64,000 nucleotides of DNA from Catellatospora citrea (GCF_003610235.1 NZ_RAPR01000001.1:8556001-8620000); one strand, 5' to 3'. Counted from the first letter of the stretch, positions 1 to 9,675 are shown. Program-made: numbers and translations. Notes: generated by a model from the letters alone, not told the origin.

Positions 1-2
1 AT

Positions 3-1643
<1,641 letters not shown>

Positions 1644-1692
1644 TGACCTGGCGCCACGATCGCGTGGCCATGGCGGCCGTGTTGTGACTGCC

Positions 1693-1725
1693 GGCGGCCG
1701 GGGGCGCAAGTCGCCCCCGGCCGCC
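1693..1725 (+). terminator. Hairpin terminator after the xylanase
   Basis: A perfect 14-bp GC-rich stem with a 5-base loop begins 49 bases after the xylanase stop codon. There is no strong T tract, which is usual in high-GC actinomycetes. Confidence 0.75.
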
Positions 1726-1728
1726 TCA

Positions 1729-1750
1729 TTGCGGCATATGACGTATGACA
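1729..1750 (+). promoter_or_regulatory. GntR-type operator-like site in a convergent intergenic region
   Basis: TTGCGG is followed by CATATGACGTATGA (1735-1748). The TATGACGT half-site matches the palindrome TATGACGTCATA found at the fucose-cassette promoters. It lies just after the xylanase terminator and faces no recognisable gene, so its function is unclear. Confidence 0.4.
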
Positions 1751-1885
1751 GCCAGGCGGCGGAACGCGCCAAAAGTGAGTGATGTCCCCCGAGCCCTTGC
1801 GGTGAGATCGGGTGTCAGTTCCCATTCGCGCCTGGCCAGAAGCCTTCTCGGAGCCCGTGCATCGACTGACGCTGGCATCAATGTA

Positions 1886-1915
1886 TTGACATATGACGTA
1901 TGATGGAACTACGGT
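1886..1915 (+). promoter_or_regulatory. Orphan promoter with overlapping GntR-type operator
   Basis: TTGACA (1886-1891), an 18-base spacer and TACGGT (1910-1915) resemble a sigma-70 promoter. The spacer starts with TATGACGTATGATG, matching the operator half-site of the fucose cassette. It points into the 3' end of the oppositely oriented alpha-galactosidase gene, and a hairpin follows immediately at 1925-1964. Rest of the 336-base gap between the two convergent stop codons: no gene seen. Confidence 0.45.
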
Positions 1916-1924
1916 GGGGCCCAA

Positions 1925-1964
1925 CGCGGACCGCGGGGCCGGAGCCAGGCCGCCGCGGTCCGCG
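1925..1964 (-). terminator. Hairpin terminator after the alpha-galactosidase
   Basis: A 12-bp perfect inverted repeat (arms 1925-1936 and 1953-1964) lies just beyond the stop codon of the minus-strand GH27 gene. Confidence 0.65.
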
Positions 1965-1979
1965 CCTGTCGCCTCCCGA

Positions 1980-3620
1980 CTACCGCCGGGTCCATCGCTG
2001 ATTGGCCGCACCGGTGCAGGTCCACAGGATCACCAGGGTGCCGTTGGCGGTGGCGTTGCCGTTGACGTCGACGCACAGCCCCGTCTGGCGATTGCTGACC
2101 GTGCCGTCGGAGTTGAGGTTCCACTGCTGGTTGGTGCCGCCGTTGCAGTCCCAGAGCTGCGCCTTCGCTCCTGCCGTGGCGTTGAGCGGCGCGTCGAGGC
2201 ACTTGCCCAGGGCCTGAAGTGCCGCCCCGTTGACAGCCCACTGCTGGTTCGCGCCGCCGTTGCAGTCCCAGATCACCGGCTGCGTGCCGTTGGCGGTGTT
2301 GCTCTGCGGCACGTCCAGGCAGCGCCCCGAGGACGCGCTCACGAAGGTGGTCGTGGTCGGCGGGGGAGTGGTGCCGCCACCACTGACGCGGTACACCACC
2401 GTGCCGTGCGCCGGGACGCTGGCGGAGATGGTCCCGCTCGTGGAGCTGGTGGCGTTCGTCCAGGCGTCCAGGAGCGTGAAGGACGTGCCTGACTTGCCGA
2501 CGGCGGCGGCCGTGGTGGAGACCGTGGTGGTCGAGGATCCCTGGTTGAACAGGGCCACGGCGACGTCGCCGTTGGCGAGCCGCTTGGCGAGCACGCGCCG
2601 GGTGCCGTCGTGGGAGACCTGCGTGGCCTGCTGGCCCAGCGAGTCCTGGTTGACGGCGATCAGGTTGGCGTTCTTGAGGATGGCCTGCGTCGCCGTGGAC
2701 ATCGAACGGAGGTCGTTGCCGGCGATGAGCGGCGACGCCATGATCGCCCAGAGGGCGAAGTGACTGCGCATCTCGGTGTCGGTCATGCCGCCTCTGCCGA
2801 CCTCCATCATGTCGGGGTCGTTGAACTGGCCCGGCCGGGCGTAGGAGGCCAGGGGCACGGTGACGTTGACGATGTTCTGGATGCCCATCGGGTAGCCGTT
2901 GGTCTGTCCGCTGTCCCAGGTGTTGGTGATGTCCTCGGTGGTCCGCCACATGTTGGCGACGTCGCCCCAGTTGCGCAGCGGCCCGGTCTTGGCGTGGATG
3001 CTGTTGGGGTTGATGCTGTAGACGATCGGCCGGCCGGCGGCCGCGAGCGCGTCGCGCATCTTGGCGAACGTCGTCACCTGCTGGTCGATGGTGCCGTTGG
3101 GCGAGCACCAGTCGTACTTGAGGAAGTCGACGCCCCAGGCCGCGAACTGCCGGGCGTCCTGGGCCTCGTGTCCCTGGCTGCCGGTGGCGCCCGGGTAGGC
3201 GCCGAAGTACTGCGCGCAGGTCTTGTCCACCGGCACCTGGTAGAGGCCGAACTTGAGGCCGCGCGCGTGCAGGTAGTCGCCGAGCGCCTTCATCCCGCTG
3301 GGGAACCTGGTCGGATCGCCCTGCAGGTTGCCGGAGGAGTCGCGGTTGGGGTTGAACCAGCAGTCGTCGACAACGACGTACTGGTAGCCGAGATCGCGCA
3401 TGCCGCTGCTGACGATCGCGTCGGCGTGCTGACGGATCAGCGATTCGTTGATGTTGCAGCCGAAGGTGTTCCAGGAGTTCCAGCCCATCGGGGGCGTACG
3501 GGCGACGCCGTTGTCGAGCGCGTGTGCGGCGGGGGCCTGCAGGCCGAGCGCGGCCGAGGTCAGCAGCAGTGCTGCCGTCAGCGCGGTGGCCAGGCGGTGC
3601 CTTCGGAGGGGACGGTTCAC
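1980..3620 (-). CDS. Secreted GH27 alpha-galactosidase with C-terminal CBM13
   Basis: Removes terminal alpha-1,6-linked (or related) D-galactose from galactomannan or galacto-oligosaccharides. Start chosen at a GTG at 3620: GAGGAG lies just upstream and the signal peptide begins there, although the frame stays open further upstream. About 546 residues: signal peptide ending near residue 34, a GH27 barrel starting with RTPPMGWNSWNTFG, nucleophile Asp170 in FLKYDWC, acid/base Asp270 in NDPDMMEVG, a beta-sandwich, a short Pro/Thr linker and a CBM13 trefoil. Upstream (3851-3901) lies a LacI-type operator plus CGAAA/TTTCG repeat shared with the GH43 gene. Transcript leader would be about 225 bases. 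Confidence 0.94.
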   Translation of the reverse strand: MNRPLRRHRLATALTAALLLTSAALGLQAPAAHALDNGVARTPPMGWNSWNTFGCNINESLIRQHADAIVSSGMRDLGYQYVVVDDCWFNPNRDSSGNLQGDPTRFPSGMKALGDYLHARGLKFGLYQVPVDKTCAQYFGAYPGATGSQGHEAQDARQFAAWGVDFLKYDWCSPNGTIDQQVTTFAKMRDALAAAGRPIVYSINPNSIHAKTGPLRNWGDVANMWRTTEDITNTWDSGQTNGYPMGIQNIVNVTVPLASYARPGQFNDPDMMEVGRGGMTDTEMRSHFALWAIMASPLIAGNDLRSMSTATQAILKNANLIAVNQDSLGQQATQVSHDGTRRVLAKRLANGDVAVALFNQGSSTTTVSTTAAAVGKSGTSFTLLDAWTNATSSTSGTISASVPAHGTVVYRVSGGGTTPPPTTTTFVSASSGRCLDVPQSNTANGTQPVIWDCNGGANQQWAVNGAALQALGKCLDAPLNATAGAKAQLWDCNGGTNQQWNLNSDGTVSNRQTGLCVDVNGNATANGTLVILWTCTGAANQRWTRR

Positions 3621-3850
3621 GAGTGCTCCTCGGGTGGATCGGGCGGGTGGGAGCGGACCGAGGTGAAGACCGCCGGTCAGGGTGAGGCCGGCAAGGGGCC
3701 GTCGCATCGGGCCGGAGTGCGGGCAGCGCGAGGTCGTCACAGCGCGGGCCGCTGTGCGCCGCTGTGCAGGGGAGCGCTCTGTCGGGATGAGTCAGAGCGG
3801 GCGGGTGCTGGTGAGCGGCACGTCCGATGTGTCGGGCGGCGTCGCCATAG

Positions 3851-3880
3851 ACTGTGAACGATAACATCGGAACACGTCAA
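3851..3880 (-). promoter_or_regulatory. Alpha-galactosidase promoter with LacI-type operator
   Basis: On the minus strand, TTGACG (3875-3880) and CACAGT (3851-3856) are separated by 18 bases. The plus-strand element TGTGAACGATAACA (3853-3866), a near palindrome centred on CG as is typical of LacI-family operators, overlaps the -10. The same layout occurs at 23232-23260 before the GH43 gene, which supports its being functional. Confidence 0.6.
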
Positions 3881-3887
3881 GATGTTG

Positions 3888-3901
3888 CCGAAAGGTTTCG
3901 G
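3888..3901. promoter_or_regulatory. CCGAAA-N2-TTTCGG inverted repeat
   Basis: A perfect-arm inverted repeat 7 bp upstream of the alpha-galactosidase -35 box. A matching CGAAA-N3-TTTCG element stands at the same distance before the GH43 promoter. Similar GAAA/TTTC repeats are known upstream of streptomycete xylanase genes; a regulator is not identified here. Confidence 0.5.
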
Positions 3902-3972
3902 ACTACCGAGCTAGCTCACTGGGCCACACTCTGTGTGTTGTGGAGTGACACGACCACAACAGGTGGACGTCA

Positions 3973-3986
3973 TGTGATCGGTAACA
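3973..3986. promoter_or_regulatory. LacI-type operator-like site upstream of the sugar ABC transporter
   Basis: TGTGATCGGTAACA fits the consensus TGTKANCGRTAACA shared with sites at 3853, 23234 and 23366. It lies between the divergent GH27 and transporter promoters. The remainder of the 530-base gap 3621-4150 holds the two promoters and no supported gene. Confidence 0.45.
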
Positions 3987-4066
3987 GCGAACGTGTCGCG
4001 ACGCTGTCGGTTGCGAGGCGAGGCGACGCGACCCGTCGTGCCGTCATTGTGTCCGCTAGGTTTCCG

Positions 4067-4095
4067 TTGACATCACACATCATATGACTTAGCTT
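4067..4095 (+). promoter_or_regulatory. Promoter of the sugar ABC transporter operon
   Basis: TTGACA (4067-4072), 17-base spacer, TAGCTT (4090-4095). The spacer contains ATCATATGACTTA, a partial match to the GntR-type operator, so repression by the gene at 8674 is possible. Predicted start near 4102, about 50 bases before the first gene. Confidence 0.6.
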
Positions 4096-4150
4096 TGGCT
4101 GCATTCCAGCTGACGGCCGGCATCTCCGGCCATTCTCGAGATGAGAATCA

Positions 4151-5410
4151 ATGAAGCAGCGAGTACTCTGGCCGGCCGCCGTCGCGGCGATGCTGGCCTT
4201 GGCAGGCTGTGGAAGCGCCACGGGCAACGAACCTTCGTCCAACTCGGCGAGCGGCAAGCTCGTGGTGTGGGACTGGAAGTCCAGTGACAAGACCGCAACC
4301 GCATACGTGGAGAAGGCGAAGGCCGACTTCGCCAAGAAGCACCCGGGCGTGACCGTCGAGTTCGTCGCCCAGCCGTTCGATCAGTACTACACGCTGCTCG
4401 GGGCGGCGATCCAGGCGGGCAAGGGCCCCGACGTCATGATGTTCAACGGCGGCGGCCAGATCCGCGACCGGGTCGACGCGCTGGTCCCGCTGGACCAGTA
4501 CGTCAGCCCGGACAAGCAGCGCCTGACCGGCTGGGACGCGTTCACCAAGGACGGCAAGGCGTTCGCCTCGCCGGTGACCCTGCAGGGCCACCCGATCTAC
4601 TTCAACAAGGATCTCTACAAGAAGGCCGGGCTGGACCCGCAGAAGCCGGCGACCACCTGGAGCGGGTTCACCGCCGACTGTGCCGCCATCACCAAGGCGA
4701 CGAAGGCCACCTGCTTCGCGCTGGGCAACAAGGAGGGCGCCGGCATCCAGTTCTTCCTGTCGGCGTTCGGCACGGGCACCCTGTCCCCGCAGGAGTACGA
4801 CGACTGGATCGCCGGGAAGCGGGACTGGAACTCCCCCCACGTCAAGCAGATCTTCCAGCTGTGGAAGGACGTCGAGGCAAACGGCCTGAACAACAAGGGC
4901 GGCAACTCGACCACGATGTTCACCGACGCGTTCGGGATCTTCCAGTCGGGCAAGGCGACCAACATCATCGGCCTGATGTCGGACATCGGCCACTGGAAGG
5001 ACTTCAACGAGTTCCTCGGCCCCGAGAACGTCGGGGTGATGAAGTCACCGGTCATCGCCGAAGGCGCCGTGCCCAGCCTGCCGTTCGACGGCGGCATCGG
5101 CTACGGGGTCGCCAAGTGGACCAAGGACCCGGCCCTGGCTGCCGACCTGGTGCGCTCGCTGACCTCGACCGACGCCCTGAGCACGTTCTACGCCAACGCC
5201 GGTGCGGTCGTCTCCGACACCACCGTCAAGGCCGCCGAGCCGGCCGTCACCGCGCTGGTGGCCGACCTCAAGACCGGCAAGCCCGCGCTGCACGTGGCGC
5301 TGTCGTCGAAGACCATCGAACTGATGGGTCGACTGTCCCAGCAGATCCTCGACGGCTCCGTCACCGTCGACGCCGCGCTCAAGCAGCTCGGCGAGTCGGA
5401 CCGGAGCTGA
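4151..5410 (+). CDS. Sugar ABC transporter substrate-binding lipoprotein
   Basis: Extracellular solute receptor of a family-1 (MalE-like) carbohydrate importer. 419 residues; the N-terminus has a lipoprotein signal with lipobox LAGC and lipidated Cys20, followed by a Ser-rich tether and a periplasmic-binding fold starting with KLVVWDWKSS. Aromatic residues are frequent, as in sugar receptors. First gene of a transporter operon with two permeases; no ATPase is encoded here, so a shared MsiK-type ATPase elsewhere would be needed, as is common in actinomycetes (inference). The substrate is probably the sugar or oligosaccharide released by the neighbouring fucosidases, but the sequence alone does not fix it. 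Confidence 0.92.
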   Translation: MKQRVLWPAAVAAMLALAGCGSATGNEPSSNSASGKLVVWDWKSSDKTATAYVEKAKADFAKKHPGVTVEFVAQPFDQYYTLLGAAIQAGKGPDVMMFNGGGQIRDRVDALVPLDQYVSPDKQRLTGWDAFTKDGKAFASPVTLQGHPIYFNKDLYKKAGLDPQKPATTWSGFTADCAAITKATKATCFALGNKEGAGIQFFLSAFGTGTLSPQEYDDWIAGKRDWNSPHVKQIFQLWKDVEANGLNNKGGNSTTMFTDAFGIFQSGKATNIIGLMSDIGHWKDFNEFLGPENVGVMKSPVIAEGAVPSLPFDGGIGYGVAKWTKDPALAADLVRSLTSTDALSTFYANAGAVVSDTTVKAAEPAVTALVADLKTGKPALHVALSSKTIELMGRLSQQILDGSVTVDAALKQLGESDRS

Positions 5411-5416
5411 CGCACA

Positions 5417-6379
5417 GTGCCGCTCGGTGATTTCACGCCGCTGTTGGCCCGCCCCGCTCGGGCGGGGCGGGCCGACGGGACTGGCACCGCACCACCCGGA
5501 CGACGCCGGACCGGCGGGCTGTCCGCGGAACGGCTGTCCCCGTTCGTGCTCATCGCCCCCGCCGTGCTCGTCATCGTGCTGTTCCGGCTGTGGCCGCTGC
5601 TGCTCGGTGTCAACTTCTCCTTCACCGGAGACGGCGAACGCAACGGGGCGGCGGTCGGTCTGGACAACTACACGGAGCTGTTCGCCGACCCCCTGTTCCT
5701 GGGCGCGCTGCGCAACGTGGGATGGCTCGTGCTGCTGCTGCCCATCGCGGTGGCGATCCCCGGCATGCTGGCCACGTTCATCTACCTGCACGTGCCCGGA
5801 CACCGTTTCTACCGCAGCGTCTACTTCTTCCCCGCGGTGCTCTCGCCGGTGATCGTGGGTTCCATCTTCAACCTGCTCCTGTCCTTCGACGGCCCGGTCA
5901 ACAGCCTGCTCGGCCTGGCCGGACTCGGCCCGGTCGACTGGCTCGGCGACTCGAACGTCGCGATGTTCACCGTCGTCGGGGTCCATGTCTGGGCGACGTT
6001 CGGCATGTCGCTGGTGGTGTTCCTGTCCGGCTTCGCGACGTTGGACCCCGCCCTGCTCGACGCCGCCCGGTCCGACGGGGCGACCCTGCCGCAGGTGATC
6101 CGGCACGTGATCATTCCGGGCCTGTCCCGGACCATCCAGTTCGTCTTCGTGACCACCATGATCGGCATGCTGACCTCCATGTTCGGTCTGATCTACGTGA
6201 TGACCAGCGGCGGACCGGGCGGGTCGACCTACCTGCCGGAGTACTACATCTGGATCCAGCAGGGCCAGATGAACCGCCCGGCGTTCGCCTCGGCGGCCTC
6301 CACGGTGCTGTTCCTGGTCATGCTCGTCGTAGGACTCGCGCAGGTCAGCTTCCTGCGACGGACCGGGAAGGAGGACTGA
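5417..6379 (+). CDS. Sugar ABC transporter permease, MalF/UgpA type
   Basis: Inner-membrane channel subunit of the importer. 320 residues from a GTG start, 6 bases after the receptor stop. A charged Pro/Arg-rich N-terminus is followed by six hydrophobic segments; the EAA-type loop is visible near ARSDGATLPQVIRHVIIPGL, which docks the ATPase. It overlaps the next permease by one base (TGATG), so the two are translationally coupled. Confidence 0.9.
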   Translation: MPLGDFTPLLARPARAGRADGTGTAPPGRRRTGGLSAERLSPFVLIAPAVLVIVLFRLWPLLLGVNFSFTGDGERNGAAVGLDNYTELFADPLFLGALRNVGWLVLLLPIAVAIPGMLATFIYLHVPGHRFYRSVYFFPAVLSPVIVGSIFNLLLSFDGPVNSLLGLAGLGPVDWLGDSNVAMFTVVGVHVWATFGMSLVVFLSGFATLDPALLDAARSDGATLPQVIRHVIIPGLSRTIQFVFVTTMIGMLTSMFGLIYVMTSGGPGGSTYLPEYYIWIQQGQMNRPAFASAASTVLFLVMLVVGLAQVSFLRRTGKED

Positions 6380-7206
6380 TGCGCGGCGCACGAATCAGCC
6401 GATGGCTGATCGCCGGACCCATGGCGCTGCTCGCCCTCGCGACGATCTACCCGCTGGTCTTCACCGCCAACGCGGCGATGAAGACCCGTCGTGACTACAT
6501 CCTGGACAGGTTCGCCTTCGCGGACACCCTGCGCTGGGACAACATCGCCACCGCGTGGACCACGGCCGGCACGGCGCGGTACTTCTTCAACTCCGTCACC
6601 GTCGTGGCAGGCGCCGTCGCGCTGCTGCTGCTGTTCGGCTCGATGGCCGGGTTCGCGCTGAGCCACCTGCGGTTCCGGGGCTCGCGGGCACTGATGCTGG
6701 GGTGCCTCGCGGCGCTGTTCGTGCCATTCCAGGTGATCATGGTGCCGCTGGTGCGGACCATGGCCGACACCGGGCTGGTCGACACCTATCCGGGGTTGAT
6801 CCTCGCCTATGTGGCGCAGTACCTGCCCTTCACGATCTATCTGATGGCCAGTTACTACAGCGCCATCCCGGCCGAGATCGTCGACGCGGCACGCATCGAC
6901 GGCAACACCACCTACGGCGTGTACCGAAGGATCATGCTGCCGATGGGCCGGCCGGCGCTGCTGTCGGTCGGCGTGCTCAACGCGCTGTTCTGCTGGAACG
7001 ACGTGCTCATCGCACTGCTGATGATGCCGTCGGCGGAGCATCGCACGCTCATGGTCGGGGTGACGTCGCTGCGCGGCCAGTACTCGGCCGACATCCCCAC
7101 GTTCGCCTCGGGGGTGCTGATCGCAGCCGTGCCCGTACTGGCGGTCTACCTGTTCTTCCAGCGCCGGATCGCCGACGCTGTCACCGCTGGTTCGACGAAA
7201 GGCTGA
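6379..7206 (+). CDS. Sugar ABC transporter permease, MalG/UgpE type
   Basis: Second membrane subunit of the importer, 275 residues, six predicted helices. The EAA loop reads ARIDGNTTYGVYRRIMLPMG. The ATG overlaps the stop of the preceding permease, and GGGAAGGAGG just upstream gives a strong ribosome site. The following dehydratase gene starts one base after its stop, so transport and catabolism are co-expressed. Confidence 0.9.
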   Translation: MRGARISRWLIAGPMALLALATIYPLVFTANAAMKTRRDYILDRFAFADTLRWDNIATAWTTAGTARYFFNSVTVVAGAVALLLLFGSMAGFALSHLRFRGSRALMLGCLAALFVPFQVIMVPLVRTMADTGLVDTYPGLILAYVAQYLPFTIYLMASYYSAIPAEIVDAARIDGNTTYGVYRRIMLPMGRPALLSVGVLNALFCWNDVLIALLMMPSAEHRTLMVGVTSLRGQYSADIPTFASGVLIAAVPVLAVYLFFQRRIADAVTAGSTKG

Positions 7207-7207
7207 C

Positions 7208-8356
7208 ATGCGCATCACTGGGTATCGTGCCCTCAACACCGTGCAGGAGTGGGGCCGACCCGTCGGTGACGCCAACGGCGTGTACGCCGACGGACTCACC
7301 GATGTGCCGATCGTCGTGGTGACGACCGACGAGGGCATCACCGGCGTCGGCATGGGCCCGCACGTGGAACTGGACGCGATCTTCGCCGCGCTCGACGGCG
7401 AGGACCCGCGGGCGGTGACCGCGCTGTACGACCGGATGCTGCGGCAGACGTTCAAGGCCGGACACGCCGGGGCCGTCTTCGGCGCGATCGGCGCGTTCGA
7501 CACCGCCTTGTGGGACATCAAAGCCAAGGCTGCGGGCCAGCCGCTGTGGCGGATGCTCGGCGGCCGCGACCGCGTGGTGCCCGCCTACGCCTCCGGCCTC
7601 GACATCGACCTCGACGACGACGACCTGGTGGCCACCTACAAGGTCTACGCCGAGCGCGGCATCCGGGCGGCCAAACTCAAGGGCGGCCTGGACGTGGACC
7701 GCGACCGGCACCGGCTGACCCTGGTCAAGGACGTGCTCGCCGAGGCCGGAGGCGTGTCGCGGCCCGGTCTGATGCTCGACGCGAACGAGTGCTGGAGTCG
7801 CAAGCAGGCGGTCCGATACGTCGCCGAGCTCGAACGCACCCTGGATCTGATCTGGGTCGAGGAGCCCGTGCGCCGGTGGGACGCCGAGGGGCATGCCGCG
7901 GTCGGACGTGGTCTGCGGGCCTCCGTCGCCAGCGGCGAGAACCTCAGCGGCCTGGAGCAGTTCCGGCCGCTGCTGACGGCCGGCGCCCTGGACATCGTGC
8001 AGACGGCGTCGGTGTGGGGCGTGACGCACTTCCTCCGGGTGTCGGCCCTGGCCCACGCCTACGACCTGCCGGTCAGCCCGATCGGCACCAACCCGGTGGG
8101 CCTGCTGCACGCGGCGACGTCGGTGCCCAACCACCTCACCAGCGAACTCCAGGTCCTGCGGCCGCCGGTCGGCATCGACATCGACCTGCAGATCGAGAAC
8201 GGAGCGTTCGTCCTCGGCGACGCGGCTGGGCTGGGGATCAGCATGGACGAGGTGGCGATCGCCGCCTGCGCGCTCCGGCCCGCCACGGTGTCCTTCGACG
8301 GGCCGGGCGTGCGACCGGAACGGGCCGGCCAGCGGCTGCTCGCGGCTGCCGGCTGA
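7208..8356 (+). CDS. Enolase-superfamily sugar-acid dehydratase (mandelate racemase/MLE type)
   Basis: Expected to dehydrate an aldonate to a 2-keto-3-deoxy acid; L-fuconate is the best guess from context. 382 residues. An N-terminal capping domain (1-120) precedes a (beta/alpha)7-beta barrel. Visible catalytic elements: KxK at Lys156/Lys158, metal ligands Asp191 (LMLDANE), Glu218 or Glu219 (WVEEP) and Glu244 (ASGEN), and Asp262 of the usual Asp-His dyad (LDIVQT). The partner His, normally in a (F/S)PH motif, is not evident: the sequence at 289-294 reads VSPIGT. It is clearly shorter than Xanthomonas L-fuconate dehydratase (about 440 residues), so it belongs to another subgroup. Coupled to the transporter genes. 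Confidence 0.88.
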   Translation: MRITGYRALNTVQEWGRPVGDANGVYADGLTDVPIVVVTTDEGITGVGMGPHVELDAIFAALDGEDPRAVTALYDRMLRQTFKAGHAGAVFGAIGAFDTALWDIKAKAAGQPLWRMLGGRDRVVPAYASGLDIDLDDDDLVATYKVYAERGIRAAKLKGGLDVDRDRHRLTLVKDVLAEAGGVSRPGLMLDANECWSRKQAVRYVAELERTLDLIWVEEPVRRWDAEGHAAVGRGLRASVASGENLSGLEQFRPLLTAGALDIVQTASVWGVTHFLRVSALAHAYDLPVSPIGTNPVGLLHAATSVPNHLTSELQVLRPPVGIDIDLQIENGAFVLGDAAGLGISMDEVAIAACALRPATVSFDGPGVRPERAGQRLLAAAG

Positions 8357-8364
8357 ACGGGGGT

Positions 8365-8483
8365 GGCCCGCGCACGTGGCGCGGGCCCGGTCCAGGCGGG
8401 TGCGGTGGCGTAGTGAGGACACCGCACCCGCTCGGGGCGTCCGCAGTGCCAGCGCGCCGTCGGCGTGCGCGCTGGCACTGCGG
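8365..8483 (+). terminator. Three consecutive hairpins after the transporter/dehydratase operon
   Basis: Stem 1: 9 bp, 8365-8387. Stem 2: 12 bp, arms 8396-8407 and 8420-8431. Stem 3: 17 bp perfect, arms 8441-8457 and 8467-8483. The strongest is the third. They occupy most of the gap before the GntR promoter and should isolate the two units or protect the 3' end. Confidence 0.6.
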
Positions 8484-8580
8484 CTCGCCGAGAGCGCGGT
8501 TCCGCCGTGCGACCGTACCCAGTGTGCACAGATAACAATTCGTGCGAGAATCTTCGTGGTACGGAGGCGGAACAGTGACA

Positions 8581-8606
8581 TATGACATCTTACCTGTGAC
8601 GTCTTA
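8581..8606. promoter_or_regulatory. Tandem GntR-type operators (autoregulation)
   Basis: Two sites, TATGACATCTTA (8581-8592) and TGTGACGTCTTA (8595-8606), each differ at two positions from TATGACGTCATA. The second coincides with a -35-like TGTGAC at 8595-8600, 17 bases before TACACT (8618-8623), giving a promoter that the GntR protein would occlude. Confidence 0.55.
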
Positions 8607-8673
8607 ACAGCGTGCCGTACACTCGTCGTCGTCGGGTCTGGTGGTCCGGCGACCACTGCTCCGGGAGGGCGCG

Positions 8674-9477
8674 TTGACGCGGCAGGTTCTGGCTGACCCG
8701 TTCGGCATACCCCATGCATCCGTCGGCGACGCCGTCCCGCCCCGGGCCCGCGGCACCAAGCTGGGCATCAACGTCGTGCAGCAGATCGTCAACGACATCG
8801 TGCGCGGCGTGCTCAACCCGGGCTCGACCCTGCCGCCGGAGGCGGACCTGTGCGACCAGTTCGGCGTCAGCCGAACCGTGATCCGCGAATCCGTCAAGGT
8901 GGTGCAGGAGAAGGGCCTGGTCCGCATCGAGCACGGCCGGGGCACCCAGGTCACCGACCCCCGGCAGTGGAACCTGCTCGACGACGTCGTGCTCACCGCG
9001 ATCATCGCCCACGACGCCAACCTCTCCTTCCTGGACGAGCTCGTGGCCACGCGCACGGCGCTGGAGGCGGACATGGCCGCAGCCGCGGCGACCTCGTACA
9101 CCGGCGAGGACCGACTCCGGATCAGCGCCTCGCTCGAGCTCATGCGCTCGAAGATCGACAACGTGGCGGAGTTCGCCGCCGCCGACGCGCACTTCCACGA
9201 CATGGTCATGGCCGCGTCGCGCAACCGGCTGGGGCGCGCGATCGTGAACAGCATCCACGACAAGGCTCGCGGCAGCATGCGCTACCACGGCGAGTACAAC
9301 GAAGCGGTGATGCGCCAAACGCTGGACGAGCACCAGGCCATCCACGACGCCATCCTGACCAAGGACCCGGTCGGCGCCGCGGCCGCGATGCGTGCGCACA
9401 TCACCGGCTCCTGGAGCCGCCGACGTCCTCCGGTCGACTCGGAGGCTTCGGCGTCGGCACGCCGTCAGTCCCGCTGA
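8674..9477 (+). CDS. GntR-family transcriptional regulator, FadR/FCD subfamily
   Basis: Predicted local repressor of the sugar-acid cassette, released by a pathway acid or lactone. About 267 residues: an N-terminal winged helix (LPPEADLCDQFGVSRTVIRE, followed by the wing with EHGRGTQV) and an all-helical FCD effector domain with metal-site histidines in ADAHFHDM, DEHQAIHD and MRAHITG. I chose the TTG at 8674 because GGGAGGG stands 4 bases upstream and the predicted transcript starts near 8630; a GTG at 8641 in the same frame is the alternative. Two operator-like palindromes overlap its promoter. Matching palindromes precede several neighbouring units, so this is the likely regulator of the set. 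Confidence 0.9.
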   Translation: MTRQVLADPFGIPHASVGDAVPPRARGTKLGINVVQQIVNDIVRGVLNPGSTLPPEADLCDQFGVSRTVIRESVKVVQEKGLVRIEHGRGTQVTDPRQWNLLDDVVLTAIIAHDANLSFLDELVATRTALEADMAAAAATSYTGEDRLRISASLELMRSKIDNVAEFAAADAHFHDMVMAASRNRLGRAIVNSIHDKARGSMRYHGEYNEAVMRQTLDEHQAIHDAILTKDPVGAAAAMRAHITGSWSRRRPPVDSEASASARRQSR

Positions 9478-9651
9478 CGGAGGGCTGCGCGTAGGACCGC
9501 GCGGGTAAGAGTCGGGCCCGGCCGGCGGGCCGCGGGGTGCCGACAGTTGTCGTCTGTGCACGTGTCGCACCCGTGCCGTGCCAGGCATTGCCGTGAACTC
9601 CCTGGTGTACCCGTCTCGATCGGATCGCCGCACGAATTCTGCGATCGGGTC

Positions 9652-9675
9652 TTGCTATGACGTCATACGTATGAT
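9652..9675 (+). promoter_or_regulatory. Perfect GntR-type operator before the amidohydrolase unit
   Basis: TATGACGTCATA (9656-9667) is a perfect 12-bp palindrome; it overlaps a second perfect palindrome CATACGTATG (9664-9673). TTGC precedes it directly, as at 17937-17940 on the other strand, suggesting a -35 box abutting the operator. The 627-base gap 9478-10104 also holds a small reading frame, a hairpin and a short leader frame, listed separately. Confidence 0.65.

Noticed and set aside
3854..4087. Possible 77-residue gene between the GH27 and transporter genes
   Set aside because: It covers the LacI-type operator and both promoters, has no ribosome site and atypical codon use.
8641..8673. 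GTG at 8641 as start of the GntR gene
   Set aside because: It lies about 11 bases after the predicted transcription start with no ribosome site; the TTG at 8674 has GGGAGGG. Not excluded, only less likely.
9511..9531. Weak hairpin after the GntR gene as a terminator
   Set aside because: Only 6 bp of stem in very GC-rich sequence; such pairings arise by chance here.
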